A stretch of 64,000 nucleotides of DNA, taken from contig BRXU01000021.1 of NCBI GenBank assembly GCA_030267565.1, positions 1,396,501 through 1,460,500 of the forward strand, read 5' to 3'. The notes under the pieces are model-generated. The model made no database searches. It was not told where the DNA came from and saw only the letters and a program-made list of their open reading frames with translations. Position 1 is the stretch's first letter. Every line of letters starts with the position of its first letter. Below are positions 47,901 to 62,491 of the stretch, piece by piece. Both the position numbers and the translations under genes were made by a program. Origin of the DNA: Pleodorina starrii (lineage: Eukaryota > Chlorophyta > Chlorophyceae > Chlamydomonadales > Volvocaceae).

Positions 47901-50410
47901 ACAATGATGTCAACGGGCCAAAAGCAGTAAAATTCAATGTGGGTCAAAAGAGCGACCCACCCTCTCTCCCGCCCCTCTCTCCCCTCACTTTCCCTCTCCC
48001 TCCCTCCTCTCTCTCCTCTCTCTCCTTCCGCCCTGCGCAGGTCCTTCGCCCGGCTGCCGGTGCTGAAAGCCGACCTGGCCCGATATCTGGTCGTGTTTGC
48101 GTTCGGGGGGGTGTACTCGGATACGGACACGCTGTGTCTGCGACCCGTGGACGGCTGGGCGGAGGGGCTGGTGAGATCAATAGGTGACCTCGTGGGAGAA
48201 GTAGTAAGTGGACAGCATAATAGGTGGACACACAGAGGGGGGCAGGGGTCAGGGGCAGGGGGGCGAGGGAGTGGAAGGCGAGGGTGGGGTTTAAGGGGAG
48301 GGGCAGAGGGAGGGGCAGGTGGGGCATGCTGCATTCCACCCTTCCCCCACCACCCACCCACCCCTCCTCCACTCCCCCTCCTCCTCCGTCCTCGCAAGTC
48401 GGGCAGTCAGCCTGTGCCTACCTACTTCTCCGCTATTGGGACTGCCCTCTTTAGGACCGCCTTCTTTTACCTCTTCACCCAACCAACATCACCACCATGC
48501 CGCCCCCTCCTCCCCCTCCACCATGCCAACCCCTCCCCCCCCACCTTCAGACTACAACGTCCGCAGGGCTTCTTGCTGCATTCTTGCAAATTCACTCTTC
48601 AACCCCCCCCGTTCCGCAGTGACTCGTTGTTATATAAAGGAGCACATCACTCCCTGACCCTCCACCCTTCCCCCCCCTTCCCTCCCCCTCCCCCTCCCCT
48701 CTCCCTACAACGTCCACAGAGCTTCTTGCTTCAATCTTGCAAATTCACTCTTCAAACTGCCCTCTCCCGCCCCTTCCTCCCGCCTCATAGGGCCCCAATG
48801 TGAGCGCCATTGTGGGTGTGGAGGCGGATGCGGGCCACATCCCCCAATGGGAGCGCTACTGGGGCCGCCAGCTGCAGTTCTGTCAGTGGACATTTGCAGC
48901 GGAGCCCGCGCACCCGCTGCTGGCGCACGTCGTGTTCAGGTGCGTGGTCAGGCGCGAAGGAAGAAGAGCCCGGCTGTGTTGGTGGAGGTGGGAACGGGCA
49001 GTATACCGTTCGGCACACACACACACACACACAAACGTGTACGAGTACGAGTACGACACTCTGCGTCCGTACTGTCGTACAGGATCTCGCAGCTTCTGGA
49101 GCGGCGGCCCGCGGAGGAGCTGACGGCGGATGACGTCATCCACGTCACGGGCCCATCCGTCATGTCGGACGCGGTGTACGACTACCTCAAATCCAAGGTG
49201 AGTACGAGCTGCGCCGTACGGCTTTGCCGTACCCCTACCCGCTACCCTTCAAAACTCCCCGGGAACCATAGGAATCGGGGCGCCCCCGGGGATGCAAAAA
49301 GAGGGATGCAAAACTGTGGCAACGGCGGCAAAACGTACAGTATACGGACGTGCCTCGGATGGCAGATGACGGACCCGCTCCTGCCCGGCCTGCAATGCCA
49401 ACTTTCGTTCCTTTTCTTTTCTTTTCCCGTACTCGAGAGCCGCTGCCCGCAACGCCGCTCCTCTTTCTTCCCGCTCGCCGTCTTACCCTGCCATTCAACC
49501 GAGTCCGCGGGTGCTAGCTGCGCCATCTTTGGGTCCCATGGCTCCAGAAAAAAGGGATTTCCGCAGCTAGGGGGTTTTCGCTCTCATTGATTCCCCGTTC
49601 GCTCTGCTGTGCTGGCCGCAGGGTCGCGACTGGACCGAGTTCCAGGGACTGACCCGCGGGTCACTGGTGGGGGACCTGCTGGTGCTGCCCATCACCGCAT
49701 TCAGGTGGGTATCTATCCGCGGGTTTCGGAGCGAAGGGCAGCTAGGTGGTGGTGGCGGGGGCTGGGGGTGGGGGGCTGGGGTGGGGGGGGCAGCTGGGCG
49801 GTGGGGGGGGGCCCGAGGAGCTATGAACATGAAACCGGAGGGCGAGGAGGAGGAGGAGGAGGAGGGCGAGGGTTGAGAACTGCACCATTCTTGACTTTGT
49901 CGTTGCTGGTATGTGTGGCACCGCCTGCCGTCCGCTCAGTTACAGTACATCTCTGTTGCCATCTCTGTTTCACACCGATATGCTGTTCGTTCATGCCGGG
50001 TGGTGGTGGTGGTGGTGGTGGTGGTGGTGGTGGTGGCCGTCCATCGCTCGGACGTTCGATCATGTGCGCGGAGGAGTCCCCCGCTGGGAGTTCCCCGCAC
50101 GCAGATGCTCCCATGACGGACCCGCTCGCCCATCCCATCCCATCTTTGACCCTCCCAACCCGCTTCCCCCCTTCGCCCAAACGGGAACGCCCCATCGCCG
50201 CGGCCCGCTCGCATCACCATCTCCATCACCCTCACCCTCACCCTCACCAGCCCGGGTGTGGGCCACATGGGCGCCGGACCCGTGGGTCACCCCGAGGCCC
50301 GCGTGCAGCACCTCTTCGGCGGCAGCTGGCGGAGTCAGGGGCTGGCGCCGGGGCAGCCGCCGGCGGTGGGCGGGGGACGGCGCGACGAGGGCGGCGAGGG
50401 CGGGAGGTGA
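44994..50410 (+). CDS. OCH1-like DXD glycosyltransferase, type II membrane protein, 770 residues
   Basis: Exons 44994-45426, 45978-46894, 47382-47707, 48041-48170, 48791-48939, 49083-49197, 49622-49704, 50251-50410 (TGA); phases close (2313 nt). A Ser/Pro/Gly cytosolic tail precedes one membrane anchor (about 104-123, WLLVAVAALLAAASLVLAVV), then a low-complexity stem to about residue 440. The catalytic region opens with IPRIIHQ (444-450), continues SWKSMNPGYTHIMWGAEDVD, LPVLKADLARYLVVFAFGGV and YSDTDTL, where DTD (586-588) is the metal/sugar-nucleotide motif, and ends near HLFGGSWRSQG. This is the Gly_transf_sug/OCH1 family: Golgi enzymes that extend N-glycans or other glycans with hexoses. 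The exact sugar cannot be told. The stem, from exon 2, is unusually long. Confidence 0.93.
45800..45888 (+). repeat. TTGCC pentanucleotide microsatellite in intron
   Basis: CCCCTTGCC units pass into pure CTTGC/CTTGC repeats in the first intron of the OCH1-like gene. Confidence 0.85.
47817..47902 (+). repeat. GCAGTGCAGTGC array in intron
   Basis: GCAGTGCAGTGCGGGTCAC occurs twice at either end, with CATGCAGTGCAATGCAGTGC in between, in OCH1-like gene intron 47708-48040. Same core as the arrays at 17254 and 41410. Confidence 0.8.
48551..48757 (+). repeat. Intronic repeat, duplicated upstream module plus module A
   Basis: ACAACGTCCGCAGGGCTTCT with TTGCAAATTCACTCTTCAA (about 48554-48603) is repeated at about 48707-48756. 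Between them is module A, TATATAAAGGAGCACATCAC (48617-48660), the second copy of the block at 2536. All lie in the sense direction in intron 48171-48790. Confidence 0.85.
49996..50040 (+). repeat. GGT microsatellite in intron
   Basis: (GGT)n, about 12 units, in the last intron of the OCH1-like gene. Confidence 0.9.
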
Positions 50411-51252
50411 CCTTTTGGGAGGGGGAAGGGGAGGGGGGTGGTGGGGCGGTGATGAGTTCATGTGGTGAGTGGCGACTGCTGGCGGAATTGGAAGGCCCAG
50501 GGTGGCAATGGGGTGGGAGGCGCTATCGACCAGCAGGGTGGGATGTGAGGGAGGAGGACAAGACGGAGAAGAAGCAAGGGGGAGGGCGGAGGAGGAGGAG
50601 GACGAGGCGGCGGCCTTTCGATTGACGTGTTTGGTCGGACTCTCTTCTTCGCGATTCGGTTGTGCCTGCCGGCTGGAGGGTCAGAATCTGAGGTGGGTTG
50701 GGAGGGGGAGGGAGGAGATTTCGGACTAATAGCTGCGCAATCGGGGAGCCGCGGCCCTTCCTCCCTCCCACCTGAGAGCTGGGAGGTCGCTACGGGCGTG
50801 GGGGGCGGCGAAAGGGGAGGTGGGTGGGTGGATGGGTGTGAGGGCTGAGGTTTCGATTGGCGACAGCAGCGCTCAGGGTGCTGCGGTGCTGCCGGGTGAT
50901 CATCGCGGGGGGTTGTCGGTCGGTCGGAGGTCGGAACGTAGCTCCGTAGGGAAGTGGAAAAGGGGGAGGTGGAGGCGGAAAACAAGGTGAGACCGCAGCG
51001 CTGGGACGGAGGCGACGGAGCACGGAGGGGGACGGAGAGGGAGAGGCGGCCGAGGTTCGGTAGGTTCGGGGGAGCACCCTGTCGGACTTCCACGCAGGCT
51101 GGGTCTGTGTCGTGCCGTACCTTCGTACGGATCGAGTGAGTGCTGGATGATGCGGGACTACCGCCGTGCCGTGCCGTGTTTTCTGTTTTGTTGGCATGTT
51201 GTAGCACATTTGTCTTTGGCACGATACGAACCGCTGCTCGTTCGTTTATGAC

Positions 51253-51257
51253 TGTAA
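51253..51257 (+). terminator. TGTAA polyadenylation signal of the OCH1-like gene
   Basis: First clear plus-strand TGTAA downstream of the stop codon at 50408-50410, in a T-rich context. Confidence 0.5.
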
Positions 51258-51702
51258 TTCTTTCTTCTTCAGTTACGACAGCCAACGGGGGCCTGGTGAA
51301 GTGGATGAGGCGGCAGAGCCTCTTCTGCCGCCCAGGGCCTCGTCCCATCGCCCCATCGCGGCCGCCGCCACCGGTTAGAGAAGGCGGTGTGTGTGGTGTG
51401 TGTATGCAGGGGCGGGAGGCGGTGTGTGTGTGTGGGGGGGGGGGTTGCCTGTGTGTGTGTGGGGGGGGGGTTGCCTGTGTGTGTTTGTGTGTGTCGAAAC
51501 CGGCACACCCGGCGCCGGGGCCGCACCTGCAGCAGACCACACACCCACCCGGCAAAGCGCCCCTCCGCTCCCTTGTCCGCGATGTCCGCTATGTCCGCGG
51601 GTGGGTGGGGGGGGGGGGCAGCGCAGCAGCGCACTGGAGACATCGGGCGCCAGAAAAGCACTGCGCTGCGAGGGCGCCGCCGCGAAAGGCAACGCGCCCC
51701 CC

Positions 51703-51731
51703 CCGCTGCGGTATCTTCTTTTTACCCCCCC
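51703..51731 (+). repeat. Dispersed repeat C fragment
   Basis: CCGCTGCGGTATCTTC plus TTTTTACCCC, in the convergent spacer. This is the only clear copy that is not inside an intron. Confidence 0.7.
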
Positions 51732-51844
51732 CCCACACACACACACACGCGCGTCACGGGCATCAGCCCCTTTCCGGCCGCGTATAATCCCCCGCCCCCC
51801 TGCTGCTGCTGCCGCCCGTGTATACCCCCCCACCCCGTCGGTTG

Positions 51845-51975
51845 TCACAGTTCAGGTCACCACAGTATACGTCATCATAGTTTGCGTCATCCGCTCATCC
51901 CAGTTTATGTCATCACAGTTTACGTCATCCATCACAGTTTACGTCTCATCACAGTTTACGTCATCATTATCACAG
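51845..51975 (+). repeat. Tandem TACGTCATC-type repeats overlapping a stop codon
   Basis: Seven or eight diverged copies of CATCACAGTTTACGT, spaced 15-19 nt. Most contain ACGTCAT or GCGTCAT. The array runs into the stop codon (51970-51972) of the phosphodiesterase gene. Confidence 0.75.
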
Positions 51976-54900
51976 ATAATCCCCCGCCGCCAGCGGCTCG
52001 CGCGGCCGCTGCTGCCGCTGCCGCCGGACCGCCATCCCCGCCGCCTGTACGGCCGCCGCCTGTACGGCGCCGCATTTCGCCAGTCGCGAATCGATGGCAG
52101 CCAGTGCGGTCAACGGGTAGTTTGTCACGAGTGCATCCACCCCCACATCCAGCACCACCCGCAGCACGTCCGCCTGGTTGATAGTCCAAGCGAACAGCTG
52201 CTTACCTGGCAGGGGCATCGGTGGGGCACCGGGGGCAGCGGCGGCAGTGGGGCAGTGGGTCCAATGGGGCAGGGGGGCAAAGGGGGCAGGGGGGGCCAGG
52301 GGACGGGGGGTCAGTGGGGGAGGGGGTCCAATCGGGGCAGTGGGGCAGGGGGGGACAGGGGACGGGGGGAGATGCGCAGCGTTCGGCGAGGGGGGTATCC
52401 ACGTATAGGCCGGGGGCCGTGAACGGTAACGTATCCCCCGCGGGCGGGAGGGGGGGAGCACCACCCCCGCCCCCACCACCCCCACACGCACCTGCCCCAT
52501 GCAGCGTATCCAGCAGCTGCGGCTCCACCATTGCAAAGTGGACCCCCACCACCGCCGGCTGCGGCTGCTGCTGCTGCTGCGGGTGGCTGGTGACCTCGGG
52601 CGGCTGGTAGGGCGGATGCGCCAGCGCCTGACGAGGTGGCCTCGCGGGCGGCTGCCGCCCCCGGCCGTGGCCGTGGCCGTGGCCATGATCGTCGTGGTCG
52701 TGTCCAAGGGCGCGGCGGTGATCCGGATCCAGCGGGGCTCCGTCCTGGCCTGGCGCCGCTAGTGACCCGTGGGTCGGCGGCAGCTGGTCCAGGTACGGCT
52801 CCGCGGTCTGGCTGCCGCCGGCGGTGGCGGCGGCGGTGACGGTGGCGGCGGAGAACCTGAGCGGGTGGTGCATGCCCAGCTGGCGACTCTCCTCGGTTTC
52901 GTTCATGACGATGTAGCCGGTGCGCTGGCCTGCGTGTTGTCGGTTTTGGTTTTAGTAAGGTTTAGTAAGGTTTTCGAAGGGTTCAGGAATCCACCGAGGT
53001 ACGGATGACCCTCCTTCCACCGCTATCATCAACAACGAGGTGGTACGGAACCCTTCCACTTCCACTTCGGGTCGGGTCGGGTCACACACTCCGACCCACG
53101 GGTCACACTCACACTGACCCACGGGTCACGCTCACTCGGGCGCTCACCCGGCGACAGCTCCAGCACCCGCCGCACCACCCGGTCGCTCTTGGCCCAGATG
53201 AGGCAGTTCGTACAACGGGTAACTGCCACCAGATCCACGAGCGCCTCCGCAATCTCCAGCTCGTCCAACGGCCGACCCGCCTGAGGGAAGCGGAAGGGAG
53301 GGGGGGGGGACGGCGGCAGCACGCGACAACAAGAGGAAGGGGGGCGGCAACATGGCTTTTTTGTGTAAGGGTGAATTAGTGAGAAGCAGTTACGGCAGTA
53401 AGCGCTAGGACGGCTGTAGTACGGCACACGGATCCACGGCGGGGTGATGGGTGGTGGATCCAGGATCCAGCCCGGCTCCACCCTATCGTATCGCCCCCCG
53501 GCGCCAGGCGCGCCTCCCCCCCCGCTGCAAACAGCCAGCCCCTGCAAGCCCCCTGTCCCCGCTCCCCTCCCCTCCCAATCCAACCCAACCCAATCCAATC
53601 CAGTCCACCTCCCTTTCTCCGCGCCCCCAGTCCAGTCCGGCCCGCCCTCCCTGGCCTCTCCCTGGTCCCTCCCTGGTGCCTCCCTGCCCTGCATACCAGC
53701 CCCCTGCCCCTCGCAGCCTCGGGCTCGCCGTCTCCGTCCCTTCGCCGCGTGCGACCTCTAAGTTGTTGCCGCCCCTCCACGCAGCGCTCCCCATCCGCCG
53801 CCCTGTCTCCCGCACCCTCACCCCAACACCCTCACCCAACACCCGTGCACCCCAGCAACCCCAGCACCTGATCGTTGTATGTCTTGACGTCCAGAGTGAC
53901 ACACGACACGAAGGGCGAGGTGAGGCGCACCGCCGCCTCCACCGACATCACCGCCTCACCCGAGGGCCACCGGAGGGCCAACAGCTCGGGGGAGGACATG
54001 TCGCCCACCTGGGGGTTGGGGGGGTTGGGGGTTGGGGTTGGGGGAGGGGTTGAGGGGTTGGGGGTTGGGTTGGGGGGTAACATTTGAAGATGAAGGGGGT
54101 TGGGGGTTGGGGGGTGAAGCCAGGGGGGGGCGGAGGGGGAGGTGGTGGTGGTGGGGCGATAGGAAAGGAACCCGGCGCAGGAAAGGAACGCGGCGGGGAA
54201 CGACACGTCGCCGCCCCCGCCGGGTAATTCAGGAGCTGAGCCGCAGCGGATGGGGAGGGAGGGCGGAGGGGAGGGGGGAGGGGAGGGGGGAGGGGAGGGG
54301 GAGGGGGTAGGGGAGGGGGAGAGGGAGGGGAGGGGTCTGACCGGGAAGGAAGGAGCGCTGTCGCAGATTGGCTGACCGGCTGACAGGCCCCGCCAAGGAA
54401 TACGCCGGTTACCCCGCCACGTCTTCTCGCACTGCTGGATTTCGCGCTGGTTCCGGAGCCGCAGCCGGGTCCGGGTCCGGGTGGTGGAGGTGGTAGCGGC
54501 ACCCACCTGCACCCACCTGCACCTGCACCTGCTCTTCCCCCTCTTTCCCCACGCCCCCACACAAACCCACACCGGTTTCACCCGCACACCTGCACCTGCA
54601 CCTGCTCTTCCCCCTCTTTCCCCACGCCCCCACACAAACCCACACCGGTTTCACCCGCACACCTGCACCTGCACCTGCTCTTCCCCCTCTTTCCCCACGC
54701 CCCCACACAAACCCACACCGGTTTCACCCGCACACCTGCACCTGCTCTTCCCCCTCTTTCCCCACGCCCCCACACAAACCCACACCGGTTTCACCCGCAC
54801 ACCTGCACCTGCACCTGCTCTTCTCCCTCTTCCTCCACTCTCCCCACCCCCTCACACACACACACACAAACCTGCACCCCTGCTCTCCCCAGCAGCTGCC

Positions 54901-56183
54901 CCAGCTCTCTCCACACCATACACACACACACACACACACACACAACTCCCCCGCCCTCGACCCCACACAAACCCACACATCCACCCCCCCCAACACACCT
55001 GCACCCCTGCTCTCCCCAGCAGCTGCCCCAGCTCCCTCACGTGCATCACCACCAGCACCCCATCCCGCGACATCGCCGCATCCACCTCCACACAGTCCGC
55101 CCCGGCAGCCAGGGAGGCGCGGAAGGCCGACACGGTGTTGGGGGGCGCGTGGGTGGTGTCGCCGCCGTGCGCACACACCATGGGCGGCCGGGTCTGCGGC
55201 AGGGAGGGTTTTAGGGTTTTAGGGTTTGGTCCCGGGGGGGGAGATGACGTGTTTGGAAAGGGGGGTGGGATAAGAAGTACGAGCTGGAGCGTTCGCGGGG
55301 GGGAGGCTTAGGCGTTCGGGGGCTGTGGTGGCAGTCGTGATCTCGGGAGGGAGGAGGCTCGGGCGCTCCGGGGGGGCGGAATGCGGGGGCAGGAGGTACG
55401 GCAGACGTGGTTAGTTACCTCGGTGGTACGACATGCAGGTTGGGGGGGAAGGAGGATGGGTCAGGAGCTGCAGGAGGCTGCATGGGGTCAGAGATGCGTC
55501 GCGGTTGCATGAGCCGCCGGGAGAGGGGTAAAAGAACACGGCCCGGGACAGGTGCCGCTTCGCTGTCCTGCTGGCGGGGCAGGCCAGCGGCCCGGGGCCG
55601 TCAGAGCGCAAACAGACGCCGCGCCGGTTAAGGCGGCATGCCCATGGCGTGGGGGAGCGCTGGTCAGTCCCACACGATCTCCCGAGCCCCGCATTGGTCC
55701 TTCCCCCCTGTCCGCCGGAAGACGCCAAAACGCCTAAGTCCCTTTTCGCCGCGATCCCTTCGTTGCTCAACTCGTCGACAGAAGGACTGGCTGGGTGGCG
55801 CCAGCAGCGCCTCGGACTCCTTGGCCCGCTGCTGAGCCACAGGCAGCTCGTGCCGCATGTACCAGACTACAAAGACAGTGGTCGCGACGCTGAGTAGGAT
55901 GACGGCGAGGAAGGCGCGGAAGAGGCCATTCTGGGGCCGGGGGCCGCGCGGGGAGGGCTGCGCTCTGCGGACAAAAAACGGCGGAGGAAGAGAGGGGAAT
56001 TCAAAGCGTCGGAAAAGGTGCCGTGGCACCAGCGTTTTTGAAATGGGTTGTCCGGATGCGGTTCTGATTTGCTCGCCTCACTGCTTCGCCTCGATGTGTG
56101 AAGGGCACGCTTGTCACCAGCTCCAGCTGCTGCAGCCCTGCCGCACCACCGACCGGCGATGGGAAACGTACGGTCGACTTCAT
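51970..56183 (-). CDS. Membrane-anchored glycerophosphodiester phosphodiesterase, about 446 residues
   Basis: Firm minus exons: 55193-54999, 54008-53868, 53280-53148, 52929-52492, 52205-51970 (TGA). Upstream, 55957-55772 encodes one membrane span (VILLSVATTVFVVW). ATG 56183 with a four-codon first exon joined at 55957 is my best start, but that junction and the GTTGAG donor at 55772 are uncertain. Domain signature: MVCAHGGD (His75), PNTVSAFRASLAAGADCVEV (Glu102, Asp104), VVMH (His117), later CLIWAKSDRVV and the terminal LFAWTINQADVLRVVLDVGV, VDALVTNYP. The two His and acidic residues match GDPD enzymes that hydrolyse glycerophosphodiesters to glycerol-3-phosphate and an alcohol. The usual HD after the second His is HV here. 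A His/Gly/Gln-rich insert (HGHGHGH) lies in exon 52929-52492. Confidence 0.88.
52396..52413 (-). repeat. Intronic repeat module B, copy 5
   Basis: Sense strand of the phosphodiesterase gene reads CCGGCCTATACGTGGATA, in intron 52206-52491, 79 nt from the donor and about 190 nt from the acceptor. Confidence 0.85.
54517..54830 (+). repeat. 67-73-bp minisatellite in intron
   Basis: Four to five units containing CCCCCACACAAACCCACACC, GGTTTCACCCGCACACCTGC and CTGCTCTTCCCCCTCTTTCC. Units differ mainly by the number of ACCTGC hexamers. It fills much of phosphodiesterase intron 54009-54998. Confidence 0.9.
54871..55034 (-). repeat. Duplicated exon 3' end with splice donor
   Basis: The 37 bp at 54998-55034 (the last 36 nt of the exon ending at 54999 plus the first donor base) recur exactly at 54871-54907 in the following intron. 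The copy keeps a GT after CAG, so a second potential donor lies 127 nt downstream. Confidence 0.85.
55207..55230 (+). repeat. Interstitial TTTTAGGG units
   Basis: Three GGGTTTTA units 14 nt upstream of the phosphodiesterase exon starting at 55193 (minus strand). Confidence 0.75.
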
Positions 56184-56470
56184 GCGTGCTTTCTAGGCTC
56201 GAGCATCTTTAGAGATTGGCGGGTGTGAAGCACGTAGCAGATGTACGCACAGTATTGCTGCAGAGGCTCGTCGGCAGCTGGCGCAAGGTGGCCTGGTACG
56301 ACGTGTCGTGCAAGCGGTGGTTTGCAAGTCAAAACTTTGGGCAATCAGGATCACACAGACGGGTCGTAAAGCATCTATGCGCTATAATTGCTTAACACTT
56401 AGAGGAGCGCCCGCAGATTGCTCGTGAAGCCCTTCGCAGCGCCCTTGTATTATTACGTACTACCGGACAG
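56184..56470. promoter_or_regulatory. Bidirectional promoter region
   Basis: 287 bp between the proposed phosphodiesterase start (minus) and the ATG of the 51-residue gene (plus). Less GC-rich than surrounding exons. No TATA box was recognised. Confidence 0.5.
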
Positions 56471-56800
56471 ATGAAAATCATTCAACAGTTGACCGTGTCT
56501 CCGCTGGAGAAGATTGCCATGGTATGCTGAAGCAGCTCCGGTCTTCGCCTCTGCGCAACTGCCGTCGACCCAGCATTTGTTGCTTGCAGGTTTTGATGGG
56601 CATAGTTACCGGCATCGTGGTTGGCTACTGCGTAATGGAGACGGCCGAAATGGTGGGTATGCGTCAAAAGCAAAGAGCTAGCGTGTCCCGACACAGGTCG
56701 CAATGGAGGGCTTGCCACGTCTCGATAACTGCTCGCGCGCATCCCTGGTCATCCGCAGGTCTTCGCCGTGGGCACGGAAAAATCCATCATGCACCAGTAG
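56471..56800 (+). CDS. 51-residue single-span membrane protein encoded by three tiny exons
   Basis: Exons 56471-56521, 56590-56652, 56759-56800 (TAG), all phase 0, with donors GTATGC and GTGGGT and acceptors TTGCAG and CCGCAG. The product starts MKIIQQLTVSPLEKIAM, has one hydrophobic span (VLMGIVTGIVVGY), then CVMETAEMVFAVGTEKS and ends IMHQ. Every junction is in frame and the hydrophobic span crosses the first intron, which argues that the gene is real. No presequence is visible. Small tail-in-membrane proteins of this size are often accessory subunits of respiratory, photosynthetic or ER complexes. I do not recognise the family. The reading frame is far too short in genomic DNA for ordinary ORF scans. 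Confidence 0.75.
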
Positions 56801-57148
56801 TTTCACGCATGGGAGGACGGCGCGATGCGCGGTCCCCCGGCGCCGCACACGCCTGAGACGTGACGGCCTTGTCCCGCTCGCCGCTGCGCGGATGACCTCC
56901 AGCTCTCCACTTCGCCGGCTTCTTCAGTACACGCACAGCAGCACGCCCCCCCCCTCCGCGCCCGCTACCAGTCGTCATCTACCGCCATCTACCGCCATCT
57001 ACCGTCATCTACCGTCATCTACCCCTACAACTCCGCCGTCCCGCCAGGCATCGCCCCCACCTGCTCCCCCCTCCTCATCCCCCCTTCTCCACCGCCACGC
57101 CATCACCAATCCCCTTCTCCAATTCCCTCCAGCTCCAGCCCCTCAGCT
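56801..57148. other. Convergent intergenic region
   Basis: 348 bp between two facing stop codons, so the 3' UTRs probably overlap. It contains an 11-bp array (CATCTACCGYC, five copies, about 56975-57025) and otherwise C-rich sequence. Confidence 0.6.
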
Positions 57149-61916
<4,768 letters not shown>

Positions 61917-62491
61917 GGCTGCCGGGCTAGTATCTATGCAGTACCGATGTGGCAAGCGTATATTTTAAAGTGATTATGGGATGTTTCTTCGGTTATCAAC
62001 TGTCTTCCTTGGTGGCGGATGGATTTCCCCTGCCTGCCGCACCACGACTGCGTCAGTCAGAAAGGTAGAAGCTACACTGAGTTGTAGATATTAATAATAA
62101 TTGTTGTTCTCATGTGCACGCACGAGCAAAGGTACTAAGGGGCAACGCCATGAACGTATCCGTGCCGCTTACAGCAATTTTCAGAACGGTATGCAATCAG
62201 AGTCTTTGATTTTCCATAAGCAGTTAAGCATCAATTCAAGGCTTTAAACACCGAACTCTACTGAGAGTCTGAGCTGTGAGGTCGTTCAAGGCGTCAACCA
62301 ACGGCTAACGACATAACTGATTCCGTACTTAGGTTCCGTAAAAACGATAACCGACTCTCGGCGTTCACAAGAGGTGGGTCTAGACGCGAGGGTGCAGGAT
62401 CTGCCTTGTTCCAGGCCCCCAGCTACCGTTGTGGGTTCATGACTCAGCAAGGGCGGCTGAGCACGATGGTGTCCCGACCCAAAAAGAAACA
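61917..62491. other. Upstream region of the aldolase gene
   Basis: 575 bp of less GC-rich DNA before the aldolase ATG. It contains the aldolase promoter and possibly that of a divergent plus-strand gene. No defined element was recognised. Confidence 0.5.

Larger units (their letters stand above)
50411..51969. other. Convergent intergenic region
   Basis: 1.56 kb between the OCH1-like and phosphodiesterase stop codons. A plus-strand TGTAA at 51253-51257 fits a 3' UTR of about 840 nt for the glycosyltransferase. It also holds a G/T-rich tract (51380-51500), a repeat C fragment (51703-51731) and an ACGTCAT-rich tandem array at its right end. No gene was recognised. Confidence 0.55.

Noticed and set aside
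54481..55311. 276-residue His/Pro/Thr-rich plus-strand frame
   Set aside because: Antisense of the intronic minisatellite and of the GDPD catalytic exon.
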